Source: Physella acuta
Lineage: Eukaryota; Mollusca; Gastropoda; Physidae
DNA length: 64,000 nucleotides
Assembly: GCF_028476545.1 (NCBI RefSeq)
Contig: NW_026731981.1
Coordinates: 409,501 to 473,500, forward strand
Direction: 5' to 3'
Shown here: positions 1 to 33,604 of the stretch, piece by piece
How the letters are laid out: every line of letters starts with the position of its first letter
Position numbering within the stretch: position 1 is the first letter of the stretch
Made by a program: the position numbers and the translations under genes
Notes under the pieces: generated by a model
Told to the model about the DNA's origin: nothing
What the model saw: only the letters and a program-made list of their open reading frames with translations
The model's database searches: none

Positions 1-1112
1 AATAACTTTATATTTTGTCCCTAGCTGAGTCATTGTTAATTCCAAACATAGTAAAGCAAAAAAAAAAAATTTCTTTTTAATTAAAACAACTTCTATGATC
101 ATCGTTAGAGTGACTGTCAAAACCACTGAAGACCAGGGTAGAAAATAAAAGTAACTAAAGTTTACTAAATAAACGATAAAAAAAAACCCAGCCCTATTGG
201 TAAAATGTGTTGTTTTATGCACAAAGATAAAAAAAAAGCTAAAGCCTGCTGGTATTCTTAGGGTTAAGACAGGCTGGCTTAATATATTGGACATACTTTC
301 ATTTGTTTTTGTGTTTTTGTTGTGTTTGAAATTTTAGAACTAGTGAATTGTGATAACTTGATAATGCTAATGGCATGTGATGTGGCCATAAAGAAGAAAT
401 GTCCTGTGATTCAAACAATTGTTGTGGTTATTTCTTTCAGTTGTCCATAAACTATAAAGGGAGTTCTCACTGCAAAGAATAAAAACTTTTCATGTCTTGA
501 CAAATCTCATTATACTTTTGCCAGACTAGATAGAATTGAATAGGCTAGACTCCAGGAAGTAGTCTAGGTGATTTTTTTTTTAAATTTAGAAAACAGGTGG
601 TTCACAAAAAATAACCACAAAATAATCTACTTGATGTAGCCTACAACTGTAAAATCTACTCAATTGGCCTTCTACTTATCCTGCAGAAATACCTGGAATA
701 TCCATCATTTTCTCATCAGTAAACTTATTACTTTGGCATTAGGCTTAGATTTCATGATTTGTTTTTTTAAAATTAACAAAATGTACAATTTGTAGGCTAG
801 TTTGTACTACAAAGTACAATGACTAGGCCCTAATTTAAAAAAAAATGATTCAGCTGAACAGGGTGATGATCTAGAAATTAAATTACGTCTACTTAGGCCT
901 AAGGTTACTAATTATTCTTATAGACTTTAAATCTTTCTATTCTGATAATTATGACTTAAATTAGTTTTTATTTGTGTTGATGTTTGTCACACCGGTCCGG
1001 TAGTGTGTGTCGTGTGTCAACGCCCCTCTCTGTTGTCCATCATCGGGCTAAACTAATCCAATAAATATGCAATATAATTTTTTATGTACTTGAAATAGTG
1101 TTTTATACTTAC
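1..1112 (-). other. ACTR3: Part of ACTR3 intron 1, no exon seen
   Basis: AT-rich sequence downstream (on the minus strand) of the donor of ARP3 exon 1. I looked for the expected second-exon peptide (YTKLGYAGNTEP-like) on the minus strand and did not find it, so exon 2 probably lies beyond the left edge. No other gene was recognised. Confidence 0.6.
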
Positions 1113-1156
1113 CCTGTGCCATTGTCTATGACAACGGCTGGTAACCTATTCGCCAT
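1113..1156 (-). CDS. ACTR3: Actin-related protein 3, first coding exon (partial gene)
   Basis: ARP3 is the actin-like subunit of the Arp2/3 complex, which nucleates branched actin filaments in the cytoplasm. Reading the minus strand from 1156 gives MANRLPAVVIDNGTG, which matches the family N-terminus (MAGRLPACVVDCGTG in vertebrates), including the phosphate-binding loop start DxGTG. The exon is 44 nt and ends in phase 2 (GG) at 1113, followed by a consensus donor GTAAGT. The family is known to have its first intron at this glycine, so the boundary agrees with known gene structure. The rest of the gene continues off the left edge. The identity rests on 15 residues plus the splice site; another ARP or actin is less likely because the RLPA segment is ARP3-specific. 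Confidence 0.85.
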
Positions 1157-4100
1157 ACCACTTAATTTTGAAGTTTTACTTTACGTAGATCTAGATCTAC
1201 ACAAACTTTGTTAAATCAGGAAGTAGAACTACACTAGAGGTAAAACAAAATGTAATCCAAATGAAACGGAAGTGTTGTTACCCAAAGCTAAATAGTACGA
1301 CCAAATCGGAAAATATTAAATCAACAACACCCTTTTAAAAATATTTAACTAATAATAAATTAGTGTTATTAAATGCATATTCAAAACAATGAATATTCTT
1401 ATTGTGTTATGTAATTAACTGTTAATTGCTGTTTTGTTTTAAAGATTAAAACATAAAAAAACTAAGTCGCAAGGTACGAGGTAAATTAGCCTATCCTTTA
1501 CGGGAGGCAACTCAATATTACAAACGCGCTCAAACATTGTCGGACTTGTTTCTTAATATAGATTCTAGACGTGAATCACAATTTTAATGTTAGGCCTACA
1601 GTAATCTCTCACAACTTCGCGTTTATCGCGGCTCTGTACATCGCGGAATTATTTTAGCTATTCTCTTGTGTCATTTTGTGCAAAATAAGGCTTATGACAC
1701 ACTTGGATATGTCTCTTAAAAGCCCTCCTCTTATACGTCCTCACTAAAATACTCTAGTGAACCCATGGTAATGATAACTGTACATAATAGTACATAGAGT
1801 CTATGCCTTTTGATACGTGACTTTGTTTAATAAAAATTAGTTAATATTTAAATGTGACAAAGCCGACACGTTTATTTATTGGATATTAGCAGTTGGGGCG
1901 ATGGTTTGTCCTCACTACTAATCAGACGCACATGGGTGTGCTGTATGAACACGTTGAGTGTACATTAATAACCCTCGGTAAAAGTAAAGTAGAACACCTT
2001 TCTTAATTCAATGGTCGTGTTACCTTGAGCAACCCGGGTTCAACCTTTAGCACCATATGCTATGGACATAGTGTGCTATCATATTCTTCTTTTAGAAGGA
2101 CTCTGTACACTATGGACACGGTAGGCTACTTTATTAGATGACTAAACCAAACCAATGTCACACACTTCATTCTTGTAGTATAACTGGTGGCTTCATCGAG
2201 TACCCCACAACATCCTTGCGCAGTCGCGGAGCGGTGTTCTACTTTACTTTTACATAGGGTGATTAATGTCTAACTCTAACCCTAACCCTACAAAGTGCTT
2301 ATACAGTGGCGCCCAGGTCTTAAAGGTCATTATACTTTCAGCTTAATTTTACCATGATCACTAGAGACAATTTCAAGTTTTATTTAGAATACTTAAAAAG
2401 TTCAGAACTGATTGAGAAGTAACTATACATCATTTAAAAAAACAAAATCATTGTATAAGTTTTCCATTCACTTTATTATGAATATTACAAGGAAATAAAA
2501 CATGGAACATAAGATCACTTTTATGAATAATAAAATAGCTAAACCTGTCAGTCAAATACAGACTGATAAATATATTGATTTTTTTTTTTACTTTATAAGT
2601 AAACATGGTGACAGAAAACCCCCAACAGACATTTTCTCAAAAACCTTAAAATATCAAGTTATATGTACATACTAAATAAACAGTACAGGTAAAATAATGT
2701 TGTTTCCTAAAAATCACATACATTGAATGGGATAATAGAAATAAAAATAGAAATCTCATGAGGAATGATGTATTGGTGATACAGTTAATGGCAGATAATC
2801 GAGGAAATAAAATGATCTGAGACAAAAGGATATGGATGTCTAAGACAATTGGAACCCTAAATAGTACTGAAATCAAGTTTTTACAATGAGCATTTGTACT
2901 ACTTTTAAATAAAATATTTAATACAATACTAATACTTACTGGCAGTATATAAAAATCTTAAAGTGGCATTCATAGTGTTAGACAAACTAAACATGAGGTT
3001 TAGTAAAGTTTTATTTTAATAGACTAAAAAACATTAACTTAAGAACACCTTCAGCCAATATTTTGAATAACATTTTTAAAGAATGAAGAAATTTGTTTTC
3101 AATCTCATGAACTTTGAGCTTAAGCTATTCTCCAATATTTGCAGCTATTGCACCAACTGAGGTTAAGTCTGATGAGGGCAATCTTCAAACCAAGAGTAGG
3201 GGAGGCAACGAAGGAGAAAGTTCACTAAATTTTGGTTGTGTGGTCCATGACTAGAGCTAAGTTCATGTCTGACCAAGTGGAGAGCAGATGACTACATGTA
3301 TACCATAATAATCAAGATATAAATAATGAATTCGAATGACCAAAAAAAAAGGGGGTAAAGTTTTGCAAAGAAAACCATTCTAAAGCTGTTGAAGTTTGAA
3401 TTAGAAAATCAGGGAATGAAACAATAAATGCATTTGTGGAAAGCTTAGAGTAATTTTTTTTTATCAGGCATTAACAATTTCAATTCCATGTGTGAAAAAT
3501 GCTACTACTATCCATGTCATTACAATATTGATCCACTTCTTTGAAATAAAAATTTATAATTTGCTAATTTACTCACTTGGGAATGATGAAATACAATTGT
3601 TGGAATAACACAGCCATCACGATTTATGACATACATCACCAAAAATTTCAGATCACTTTAAAATCAGAAGCACATACCAAAATGACATGTCACAATTGTT
3701 TACTCAAACAATAAAATGGAATTGTAAAAAATAAAAATGTGGTTATCCATAAAATAAAGTCATGGTTTATATTTTTAAAAATAAAAATATTGTCAATTCA
3801 ATACACATTATGCTGAAAAGGACCAACAACACTCCATTTTGGTAGTTAAAATAAATAACTCTCCACCACCTTCAAAAAATAATTAGAAACATTTCATGAA
3901 AAAATATTCGCACCCAAAATGTTTACGAAGTGTAATTGAGTGAGCAAAATAAAAATGCTTTATGGAAAACTTGTTTTTATATATAAAAGGTCAACATTCC
4001 TTATCTTTTGTTGACATTTGGGAATGTTAAAAAAGTGAATGTTACCATTACATGACTGGTCAAGAGAACAATGGGTTTAAAAATAACTTTTTAAACAAGA

Positions 4101-5238
4101 CGTAGATTTTCGGCTAAAGATACAGCAACAAACAACAGGAGAGTTGCTTTAAAGTAAAAATGTAGGTTTTAGGGAGGGACTTCAATCGCGACTAGAATTT
4201 TAAAAAATATTTTTAAAGCAATGATTTCTGAAATACACGTTTTCAGTAAATAAAATGCAGTTGAGCTTTATTAACATAAGAAAATAAATAAAAGTAATAT
4301 AAGGTATTCTTTTTGACATACAGATTCAAATCTGGTTATTGAAAACAAATGTAGATACGTATTTCAATATGACAGGCAAAATAAGTAATTAAATAATTAT
4401 TTGAGAATAAAAAGGTAAAAAAAAATCAAAATAGAATCAAAACGACCAGAGGGTGTTATTTAAAAAAAATAATCAGAGGTGACTTTCCTTTATTTAGTCA
4501 AAGATTTTTATGGACATTATATCATCTACACTTTTGATACCAGGTTTACTGATCTAAGCCAAATGTTTAACATTTCTTACAAATATTAACATATATTGTT
4601 AAAAAAAAAGATAATGAAAATTACTTTGTCTAAAATATCTGACAACTTATTATTATTAAACAAAATTCAGCAAATAAAAGAAAAATCACTTATTTGTTAT
4701 TATATAGAGCAATCACTATTTCTGAATATGTATCACAAAACACATTTCTAATTGGTAAATACATTTGGTTTATAATATTATTGCACAATGCATTCAACTC
4801 AACAGTTTAAAAAATATTCTCAAGACAGCCACAGCCTATTCAACATGGGGCAGGCATTAAGCTCACAAATTAAAAAAAAAAAAAAAAATTAAAGAACACA
4901 ACACAGCCTCATGAGGATATAAATATTTACATCACTGTTGGCTTGCTTATCATTGGATAAATTTACACTGCCACCTCATGTAGGTTTAGTATTTTAAAAA
5001 CTTGAAGGAATGTTATTTTTTAACCTCAGTAGTTTACAAACAATCTTACTGTTTTACTGTATAGTTTACAATGTTACTGATTTACTGAATAATTTTAAAG
5101 AATGGATATTTCTCGATTTCATTGCTTTGTTTTAATTTCTTCAAACTATTCTTTATAACCGAAAACAAATCTCACTCTCATAATAATATCAGTAAATAAT
5201 ATAATGATACAATATAAGAAAAAACAAAAACACTTTAC
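1157..5238. other. Intergenic; ACTR3 5' flank and possible ICA1 3' UTR
   Basis: About 4 kb of AT-rich sequence with many homopolymer runs and no recognisable coding exon on either strand. The right part, adjoining the ICA1 stop codon, could be a long ICA1 3' UTR: minus-strand AATAAA hexamers occur, for example near 4265-4270 and 2472-2477. Which one is used cannot be told from sequence. The left part next to 1156 should hold the ACTR3 promoter. Confidence 0.4.
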
Positions 5239-5246
5239 CTTCATAT

Positions 5247-5543
5247 CAGGGGCGTAGCGAGGGGGGGGGGGGGCGGGGGGTGCGGACCGCACCGGGTGAC
5301 ACCATTTAGGGGGGTGACACCAAGGCAAAAAATAGCAAAATATATAGAGAAAAACTCGAGGGGGGGTGCAAATCGAAAGTTTGAGGGGGGGGGTGCAAAT
5401 CGAAAGTTTGAGGGGGGGGGGGGGGGGGGGGGGGTGCAAATCGAAAATTTGAAAGTTTGTCCCTGGGAAGGGTCTCTATGCCTCTGGGGGGGTGACACCA
5501 TTAAGTGCCGCACCGGGTGACACCCGACCTCGCTACGCCACTG
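5247..5543. mobile_element. hAT-like MITE with perfect 8-bp target-site duplication
   Basis: Non-autonomous DNA element of 297 bp. Its ends are inverted repeats, CAGGGGCGTAGCGAGG on the left and the complement of CAGTGGCGTAGCGAGG on the right. It is flanked by a perfect 8-bp direct repeat, CTTCATAT, at 5239-5246 and 5544-5551. The 8-bp duplication and CAG...CTG ends are hallmarks of the hAT superfamily. The interior is long G runs and three short direct repeats (GGTGCAAATCGAAA...), with no transposase. It lies about 700 bp beyond the ICA1 stop codon. Confidence 0.85.
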
Positions 5544-6209
5544 CTTCATATGCAAAGGTCAATGAAACACGTTAACGCTATTTCATCTGCATTATTAAAA
5601 CTAGATTTGAAAGTGTAACTACATACTTCACTGTAAGATAAATCTTCATGATATAGTCAACTAAAAAATACCCCTATACAGCTTTGTATTTTGGAATATG
5701 TTCTTCCAATAAAAAAATGTTCTAGAGTTGTTATTGAAATGCAAAACTATGTCATCTCACTTGTTTTTTTTTTTCCAAAGCAATATATGAACATCTGAGA
5801 ACTACAAAGATTTCTTACATATCTGTACTGTTCATGTTTAGAATTTAAGGATATGTAATTATAGGGAGCTCACTTGTGTGAAAAGTGTACAACTACAAAC
5901 ATTGAGCCTTCCATGCACAGGAAAACCATGAAAGATGTGACAAGACAGTTACTCATGAATGATTGTATCATCCAGTTCTAATAAAATAAAAAATCACCTT
6001 AAATTATCCAGTTAACATTTTGTAATTAAATACCTAGCTTAATTAAAGCATTAACAATTTTTGAGATGTAGGTAATACTAATCCTGCAGTCATTTGTACA
6101 TTTTCAATCAAGAAAATGGACAAAGGCATAAATAAACATTGGCAAATGTAAACCTAAAGAGCATGAGATGAGAATACATTGCTGTTTTGGCTAGACTTGT
6201 CAGATCTCC

Positions 6210-24949
<18,740 letters not shown>

Positions 24950-25914
24950 TTTAAAAACAGTATTAAAACCAATCTGTGGTATAGTTTATACTGTCACAAT
25001 GGACAGCAAAATAAAACGCCAGTAAACACGCTCTAACTTCGAGGCTGTGATAAGACTTGAGCCAGTTAAGTCAGAATTCTTAAATATAGTATCTGTAAAT
25101 CAAATTTAAACACAATGAAAAGTATGAATTAGGCCTAATATCAGTAAAGTAAATTTGAGGGAAAGAAAATGTAACCATATATTTAGAAAATACATAATTT
25201 CCGACATTATATCATGAGATTACCCATATTTCATATTTATTTAATAGTAGTTATTCTCGCTAAAGAAAATTTACTCAATTTTCAATTTAAACATGACCAC
25301 TATATAATAAACATATATATTTAATAAATTAGGCACTAATCTTGCTGGTTTTAGCTCATTTTAGACTAAATTACTTAATTTAAAATTTATTGTCACTCAA
25401 AAATATGGTACGACACACCTGTCCATAACAACCATAGTTATATCACCCTTGTGTTTGAAGCTACTAAAAACCACAAATCCGGTTTAACTTTTTAACTAGC
25501 TATGCACAAGAGTTCCTCTCTAGTGATCATCAAATAGTGGTCACATGATTTTTTTTTTAAATTTGTTTGTCAAGATCTTATAAAAAAAAAATGGCTGTCT
25601 ATAATTGATTTATTTTTTCATAGACTGATAAACCTAATAATGCTTTGATATGGAAATCAATTTTGTACTGTGGGAATTTATATTTAAAAAGTTCTAGTAT
25701 TTTTAAATAAACCAACTATTAAATTTAGCCTTCATTCTCCAAGGCAAATTTTGAAATGCTTTTTGGGATATATAGCCCTGTTACCTATAGTTTGGTGCCA
25801 ACCCCACCATTTTGCTTGTGATTAACATTTTTAAAAGTAACTAGAATACCCGTCATCCGTTGGATAACTGTGGGTTTCAGGGGTCATCCATCAAAAAACA
25901 TCACGTATGTCACT
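24950..25914. other. ICA1 5' flank, no gene seen
   Basis: AT-rich sequence upstream of the ICA1 start. The first 100 bp probably hold the 5' UTR and promoter, but there is no clear TATA box or CpG cluster. Confidence 0.4.
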
Positions 25915-26183
25915 CAGAGGCATAGCGACCCTTCCCGGCGCCCAGGGACAATTTTTCGATTTTAACCCCCCCCCCAAGATTTCGATTTTCAACCCCCCCT
26001 CAAACTTTTGATGTGCACCCCCCCCCCACTCAAACTTTTGATGTGCACCCCCCCCCCCCCCACTCAAACTTTTGATTTGAACCCCCCTCAACCTTTCAAT
26101 TTATTTTTCCAAACCATTTTGGCGCCCCAACATATGTCGTCCCCCCCCCCCCCCCCGCCTCCCCCCTCCTCGCTACGCTACTG
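25915..26183. mobile_element. hAT-like MITE related to the one at 5247
   Basis: Ends CAGAGGCATAGCGACCC (left) and the complement of CAGTAGCGTAGCGAGG (right), the same terminal family as at 5247-5543. The interior is C-rich with repeated TCAAACTTTTGATGTGCACC blocks. Flanks show only an imperfect duplication (ATGTCACT versus GTGTCACT with two bases between), so this copy is older or its right end has changed. Confidence 0.7.
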
Positions 26184-26289
26184 CAGTGTCACTTATCGTC
26201 ACAAAAAAACAGACCCCACTTTCAAAAATTTGTTTTTTTATCTTTTAAAAACACCGAAAACACCGATTTCGGACTATCCCTTCATATAC

Positions 26290-26485
26290 TGACTTCATAG
26301 GTGACCTACTCAACTCTACTTCACCTGCCCAGTGTCCCGCCAAGTCTCAGACAACACGTTTTTATCGTTTAAAAAACGATTCCAGCCGAGCATGTCTCTG
26401 ACCACACTATCCTTTCATATGCTTAGGACAAAGAAACAGACAAACTCTACTTCACCAGCCCTGTATCCTGCCAAGTTCAGATAGG
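26290..26485 (+). mobile_element. SINE tail fragments
   Basis: Two partial copies of the SINE body: CAACTCTACTTCACCTGCCC near 26310 and TTTCATATGCTTAGG ... CTCTACTTCACCAGCCCTGT near 26410-26470. No tRNA-like head is visible. Confidence 0.5.
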
Positions 26486-26714
26486 CAACTTTATTATTCA
26501 CATCTAAAAAAAAAAAAATTGGAAAAAAAAAATCATTAACGAATTGGTCTTGAACCTGTACCACACGCATGAGAGCCGACCTCACTACCAAGTTAGCTAT
26601 TTACTCGTGACATTACAAGTGAAGTTTTATACTATAATTTGAGTCTCCTTACGCGCATAGATCTAGATCTAACTCTAGTAGTAGTAACTTTCAAATTAAA
26701 TTTTATCTTAAATT

Positions 26715-27345
26715 AGCCAAACAAAGATTTATATAAAATAAAGAAGGTCTGAAATTATCTAGATCTAGATAGAATTATCTAGATCTAGTCTAGATTCTAC
26801 GACTCTTTTGCTTAAGTCTTCTTATGTTTAGTTTTTCTTGCTAGACCTAGAATCTAGATCTAATCATTAGCTACGCTTATAGGCCCGGAGCGAGCATTTC
26901 AAAATTACCATATTCCAAACAAAGATTTATATAAAATAATCAAGGTCTAAAATAGTTTAGTATATAGAAAATCATTATTATCTAAATCTAGATAGAAAAT
27001 TATCTATATTTTAGATCTACGACTTAGCTATATCTAGAGTTTACGTCTATAATTTTGCACACTTAGCGGTATAGAAGCCGCGTATGAATCTAAAGTTATG
27101 CAAATAGGCATTTCCTAATTAGCATATTTCATAGCTATACAAACAAAGATTTATAAAAAAATAATAAAGGTCTAAAATAGTTTAGTATATAGAAACTCAT
27201 TATTATCTAAATCTAGATAGAATTATCTATATTCTAGATCTACGACTGGTTTGCTAAAGTCTCGTTTTTTTTTTTGGATTGTATTTATAACTAATAAATC
27301 ATTGATTTAACCTAGATTCTAGATCTCGAGTCTACAAATAACTTT
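26715..27345. repeat. Three-copy tandem repeat, unit about 210 bp, rich in TCTAGATC
   Basis: Each copy starts AAACAAAGATTTATA and runs through AAGGTCTAAAATAGTTTAGT and TATCTAAATCTAGATAGA to ATTCTAGATCTACGACT. Copies begin near 26718, 26919 and 27138. The copies are diverged and are dense in overlapping AGATCT/TCTAGA palindromes. Confidence 0.8.
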
Positions 27346-27990
27346 CCTTCGACAGCTGATCTTTAGATCTAGAGAAATTTATTGTAAAACTAAATGAAAA
27401 AGACAGTTGAAAATTGATATAAGTGTTGGAACGTAATAAATACAGCAAACGGACGTATTGTTAAAGTTAAAGCCGACAGAAAATTAGCTTTAGAATGCGT
27501 TAAACATTGGAATGGGAACACAATCTTCTTCGATAGGCCGCCATTATCGATGTAAAAAAATAAACACATCAGGTGACGTCACTGTTTCCGCCGAGTCTAG
27601 TGGCTTTTCAAATCTTTTTTAAAAAAATGGGTTACTCTGCGTATGAATAAATCAATTAATTAATTAACGTCTTTAAATAAATTTGTGATCAACAGTCTGT
27701 CTGCATTAAAAAATTATTCTCTACCTGCATACTATTTTACAGCTTTCCAGATAGAGTCGAACATATCACAATTTTCGATCGGACAAACAAACAAATAAAT
27801 ATTCAAACATGTAAACAAACTTGACTTTTAGTAGTATATAGATTCATAGAAGGTCACTGGATTTTGGCCAAAATAAAGTCAGAAGTCATGCGTCCGGTAA
27901 GGACGCATTATTGTTAGCAACCGGCCCCGCCTCCAAGTTAGTGAGTAATACTATTTAATAGGCCTAATTAGGCTAATAAACCTGTTAAGC
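27346..27990. other. Intergenic, nothing recognised
   Basis: AT-rich sequence without repeats or coding signal that I could identify. Confidence 0.4.
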
Positions 27991-28671
27991 CAGGGGTCAG
28001 CAACCGTTTGAGACGGAAGAGCCAAAATTTAAATTTACAAAATTTCCCAGTTCATAAAGAGTCACTAACATTTTTATTTTAATATTTCTTTATTTGATTA
28101 GGATTAGGTATATAATAAATTTGATTTTTGATCTTAAATAAATAGCTTTAGAAATGAAATAGGCTAATATTTATTTATAAAAAAACATACACATGTTTCT
28201 CACAAAACGTATTAAAGTATTTTGGCTAACTCTGCTACGAAAAAATTAGTAGTCAAATAATATAACTATTGGACAATCTCAATCCACTTTAGAATTATTA
28301 GAACCAAATCATTTTCTTTCTTTACGGACATCACCAGCTTGGGGTCTCCCATTAGCCAGGCAGGCCTAAACACGACATACTCCGACTAACTGGCTTGGGT
28401 ATCTGTTTGATTACCGTGGGGCTGGGCCTGGTGCCCAAGCGGCTTTCAGCTGTCTGTATGGCGTATACTCTCTACTCCACCTATTCTTACTGAGTGTTTT
28501 TATTCATTATTCTGTTTAAAGTTGTTTTTCATTACAGTAGATTGTAGATCTATTAATATGTTATATGAGTTTTGAAAATGAAATAATATAATTATAATTA
28601 TTAATATTTGGGTATGGAACTGGAGAGCCGCATACGGACAGAAAAAGAGACGCGAGTTGCCGACCCGTCTG
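27991..28671. mobile_element. Degraded hAT (Charlie-like) non-autonomous element
   Basis: Left end CAGGGGTCAGCAACCGTTTG and right end the complement of CAGACGGGTCGGCAACTCGC form the widespread hAT terminal repeat CAGGGGTCRGCAACC. The body contains AAGAGCCAAAATTTAAATTT, typical of such elements. A GC-richer block at about 28330-28490 is unlike the rest and may be a later insertion. I see no matching 8-bp duplication and no transposase. Confidence 0.7.
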
Positions 28672-29215
28672 ACTGTTACTGTTAGTTAAGCTAAATTATA
28701 AATTAATAATTGAGTTTGTTAAGCGATACAATTAGTCCTAGATCTAGGCTATATCTATTATTTTTATAATCTTAAATAATATTAAATATTATTAAATAAT
28801 TTCAATTTTTTTTAGTCCAGCTAGACTCCTAGAATCTACATTTCATTACCTGACTCAATCAGCAAAATTCTGCAAACAACACAACAATTTTTTTTTAAGA
28901 AGTTAAAAACTAAAAAGTAATGATAATCGGATAAAGACTAAAGAATGAGAAGATGTTTTTCATATTAGGACTCAAATTATCACTTAATGTTCTCAAATAC
29001 AATATGTATATTCAAATAAAATTGGATGCAAAACTAGAAGAAAAAATTAAAATACTTGTAAACCTCAATAAAAATTTGTCATCAATAGTCGGCCATGTTG
29101 ATTTTTACTGCAGAATAGCTTACGTTCATTTGCGACAATCATATTAGATTTTTTCGCATTTTTCAACAACACTTTAATTATTGCTTTTCAAAAAAAAAAG
29201 AAAAACACAGAAATT
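28672..29215. other. Intergenic, nothing recognised
   Basis: AT-rich. The short open frame at 28953-29147 has no recognisable features. Confidence 0.4.
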
Positions 29216-29295
29216 GACAATCTGGGGGGGGGGGGGGCGGATTAATATTTCCGCGGGGGGTGGACACTGGTATATATTTTCTGTAGGCCTATAAA
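29216..29295 (-). mobile_element. Fragment of the CAGTGTTTCTTCCAG MITE family
   Basis: The minus strand reads GAAAATATATACCAGTGTCC followed by C-rich sequence, the interior signature of the elements at 32286, 60771 and 62115. Terminal repeats are missing. Confidence 0.6.
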
Positions 29296-29629
29296 TTATA
29301 AAAGGTTCGGTTATAACTAAACAAAACAATTATAAAAATGAACTTAAGATGTCGCTTTGAAGTAACGAAATTTTGATTTATTACGTAGAGACTGGTGACA
29401 CTGAGACTTGTCCCTTAGAGAATGGCTACACTAAGACATGTCACCTAGATTCATGAGCTTTCCACTTAGTGACATAAGGCTTTAAATTAAACGACAGGTG
29501 ACATCCAGGCTAGTCAATTACCTTTATGCGGACAGGCTTGGCGCTTGGATTCTGATAAAACTCTGACTTTTCAATTAGAAGCTGATTACACTAAAATTTG
29601 TCACCAGTGGTTCTTTCAGACATTTATCT

Positions 29630-29970
29630 CGGTAGGGTGCGATTTGCGTCTCGGGCTATCATGTGAGCGCTATGGTGCATTCGTTTGTTTTAAAGAGTGC
29701 GATAGGCTGTGAATAAAAAGGGTTACAATTGTCGTTCACTAAATCGAATCCAGGGCATCCTCCGACGCCCACACAGGGGGACTATTTGGCGCCCCGGGCT
29801 TTCCCGTGAGCGTTATGGTGCCTACGTTAGTTTTAGTGAGTACAATAGAATATGGATAAGATGGGGTATTAAAGTCATTTACTAATTAAGTTTAATCTGG
29901 CGGTTCTGCCGGCGCCCCTTCAGGGTGCGATTTGGCGCCAGGGCTATAGTGTGAGCACTATGCGTTTATG
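29630..29970. repeat. Diverged tandem repeat, unit about 130-145 bp, 2.3 copies
   Basis: Three blocks share GGGTGCGATTTGGCGCC / GGGCTATCATGTGAGCGCTA / TGGTGCMTWCGTTWGTTTTA. Distinctly GC-richer than its flanks, with NarI-like GGCGCC palindromes. It leads directly into the T/G-rich tract that follows. Confidence 0.7.
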
Positions 29971-30300
29971 TTTGTATTTAAGTTTGTGTTTATGTTCTGC
30001 GTTATTATTTGCATTTAGGCTTGTATTTGCGTTGTGCTTGTATTTTTTTGCGTTAGTGTTAGCGTTTGTGTTTGTAATTTCGTTGGTGTTTTCTTTTTTG
30101 TCTGTATTTAATTGTGTCTTTGCTTATGTGTTTGAGTTTATGTTTGCGTTTTTTGCGTTTGCTTTTGTGTTTATGTTTCGGTTTGGGTTTGTGTTTGCGT
30201 TTGTGTTTGGATTTGTGTTTTTGTTTGTTTTGTGTTTCAGTTTTGGATTGTTTTTTTCGTTTGCGTTTGTGTTTGTTTTTGTGTTTTAGTTTTGGGCGGT
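29960..30300. repeat. Imperfect (TTTGYG)n low-complexity tract
   Basis: About 340 bp of nearly pure T and G on the plus strand, built of TTTGTG, TTTGCG and TTTATG hexamers. It opens spurious reading frames on both strands (a Phe/Leu-rich one on plus, a Lys-rich one on minus). Confidence 0.9.
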
Positions 30301-30444
30301 TGTGGTTAGGGTTTATTCGAAAAATAATATATTTCATAAACTCCAGCAATGCCGGGTATATGCTGTTTGATAAACACACAAGCCATGGTCCTTTATAGAT
30401 AGGTTTTTCACAGAGTCCAGTGCAGGGCCTGGCCGGGACGGCTA

Positions 30445-30529
<85 letters not shown>

Positions 30530-30562
30530 TAGAGACAGAGAGAGAAAGAGAGAGAGAGAGAG
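30445..30562. repeat. (TA)n plus (GA)n microsatellite
   Basis: TA repeat with one CATA interruption at 30445-30525, then ACAGAGAGAGAAAGAGAGAG to about 30562. It is followed at about 30575-30640 by a diverged fragment of the CAGTGGCGTAGCGAGG MITE end (GTGACACACGACCTCGCC). Confidence 0.9.
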
Positions 30563-30642
30563 TTAAGAGGCCGGAGAGGGGTAACACCCGAACCTTCAGC
30601 ACCGTGTGACACACGACCTCGCCCGCCAGTGGCTTTACATTG

Positions 30643-31600
30643 CCGTGGCAGCTGAATAACAAAGCATACGAACAAATAGTAAAATGAAACAAAGAATTCC
30701 CACAATTGTCGCGAGCATTGATCACAAACCTGCGATAAGAAACAAGCTTTTTGCAAGTACCAAATAAAAAACAATGGGAATTTATACCGTATGGACTGCT
30801 CACACTGTTCTTTCCAGGGACGACCGTATGAAGCCGACGAAAGCCTAATTAGCATTGTTATTATTTCTAGTACTAATTTATTGAGAAACTTCGTTAAGCT
30901 CGTCACGCTTGGTTGACTAAAAACACGCGCAAACTGGTCGTAATCACGCTGATCACACAGTAATCAATACATCAGGAATTGTTGGGAAAGAAAATAAAAG
31001 GATCGGTTTTTTAACGGACTTTTGAAACTTATTTTTGAAAGTCACAGCATTTCGCACACTTTGGAAAACGTATTGATCTCCCATTCGCATTACTAAAATA
31101 CTGCTCAACACAAATGTAGATGCTTGTCATAATTTATATGCAAATTTCGTTGACGTAACCAGACGATTGTTTGTTTTTTGTGCGCATAACCGCAAGGAGC
31201 TCGGTGGTGAATACACAAAAAATAAAAAAGGCGTAGAAGAAAGATTGTTATTAGCAAATACTTATCAATTCTTAATTACATCAAGATATGATACAAATGC
31301 TTTATAACTATGCCTATTTTACAGTTGCTTTTTGATCTCAGGAAAATTTTTAGATAAGTGTAGAAACATTATATTATAGTCAAACGACACCAGTAGTAAC
31401 TTGAACACATTTTCAGAAGGAATTGTACTGTACATTCTCAAGGTAGGACTTGTATAGTTACATTGTGAATTATTTCCTCTCAATTTTGCTTCGTGTGGTG
31501 ACTTAATTTTACTCCGTCGCAATTAATTCTAATATAACATCTAATATTTCATAACGATTTTTAAACATTTCTCAGACCTTGTGGAATAAAAGCTACTGAA
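30643..31600. other. Upstream region of the lectin gene, nothing recognised
   Basis: AT-rich sequence between the microsatellite and the lectin start codon. The lectin promoter should lie within it. Confidence 0.4.
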
Positions 31601-33600
<2,000 letters not shown>

Positions 33601-33604
33601 TGAT

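Noticed and set aside
2270-2292. Telomere-like CTAACCCTAACCC
   Set aside because: Only two partial units (TAACCC); chance or a degraded repeat.
28330-28490. GC-rich island inside the hAT-like element as a host exon
   Set aside because: Minus-strand frame is open for under 40 codons and matches no family that I know; more likely transposon-derived.
29951-30379. Long Phe/Leu-rich (plus) and Lys-rich (minus) open frames
   Set aside because: Both are translations of the imperfect TTTGYG tract; no start context, domain or splice support.
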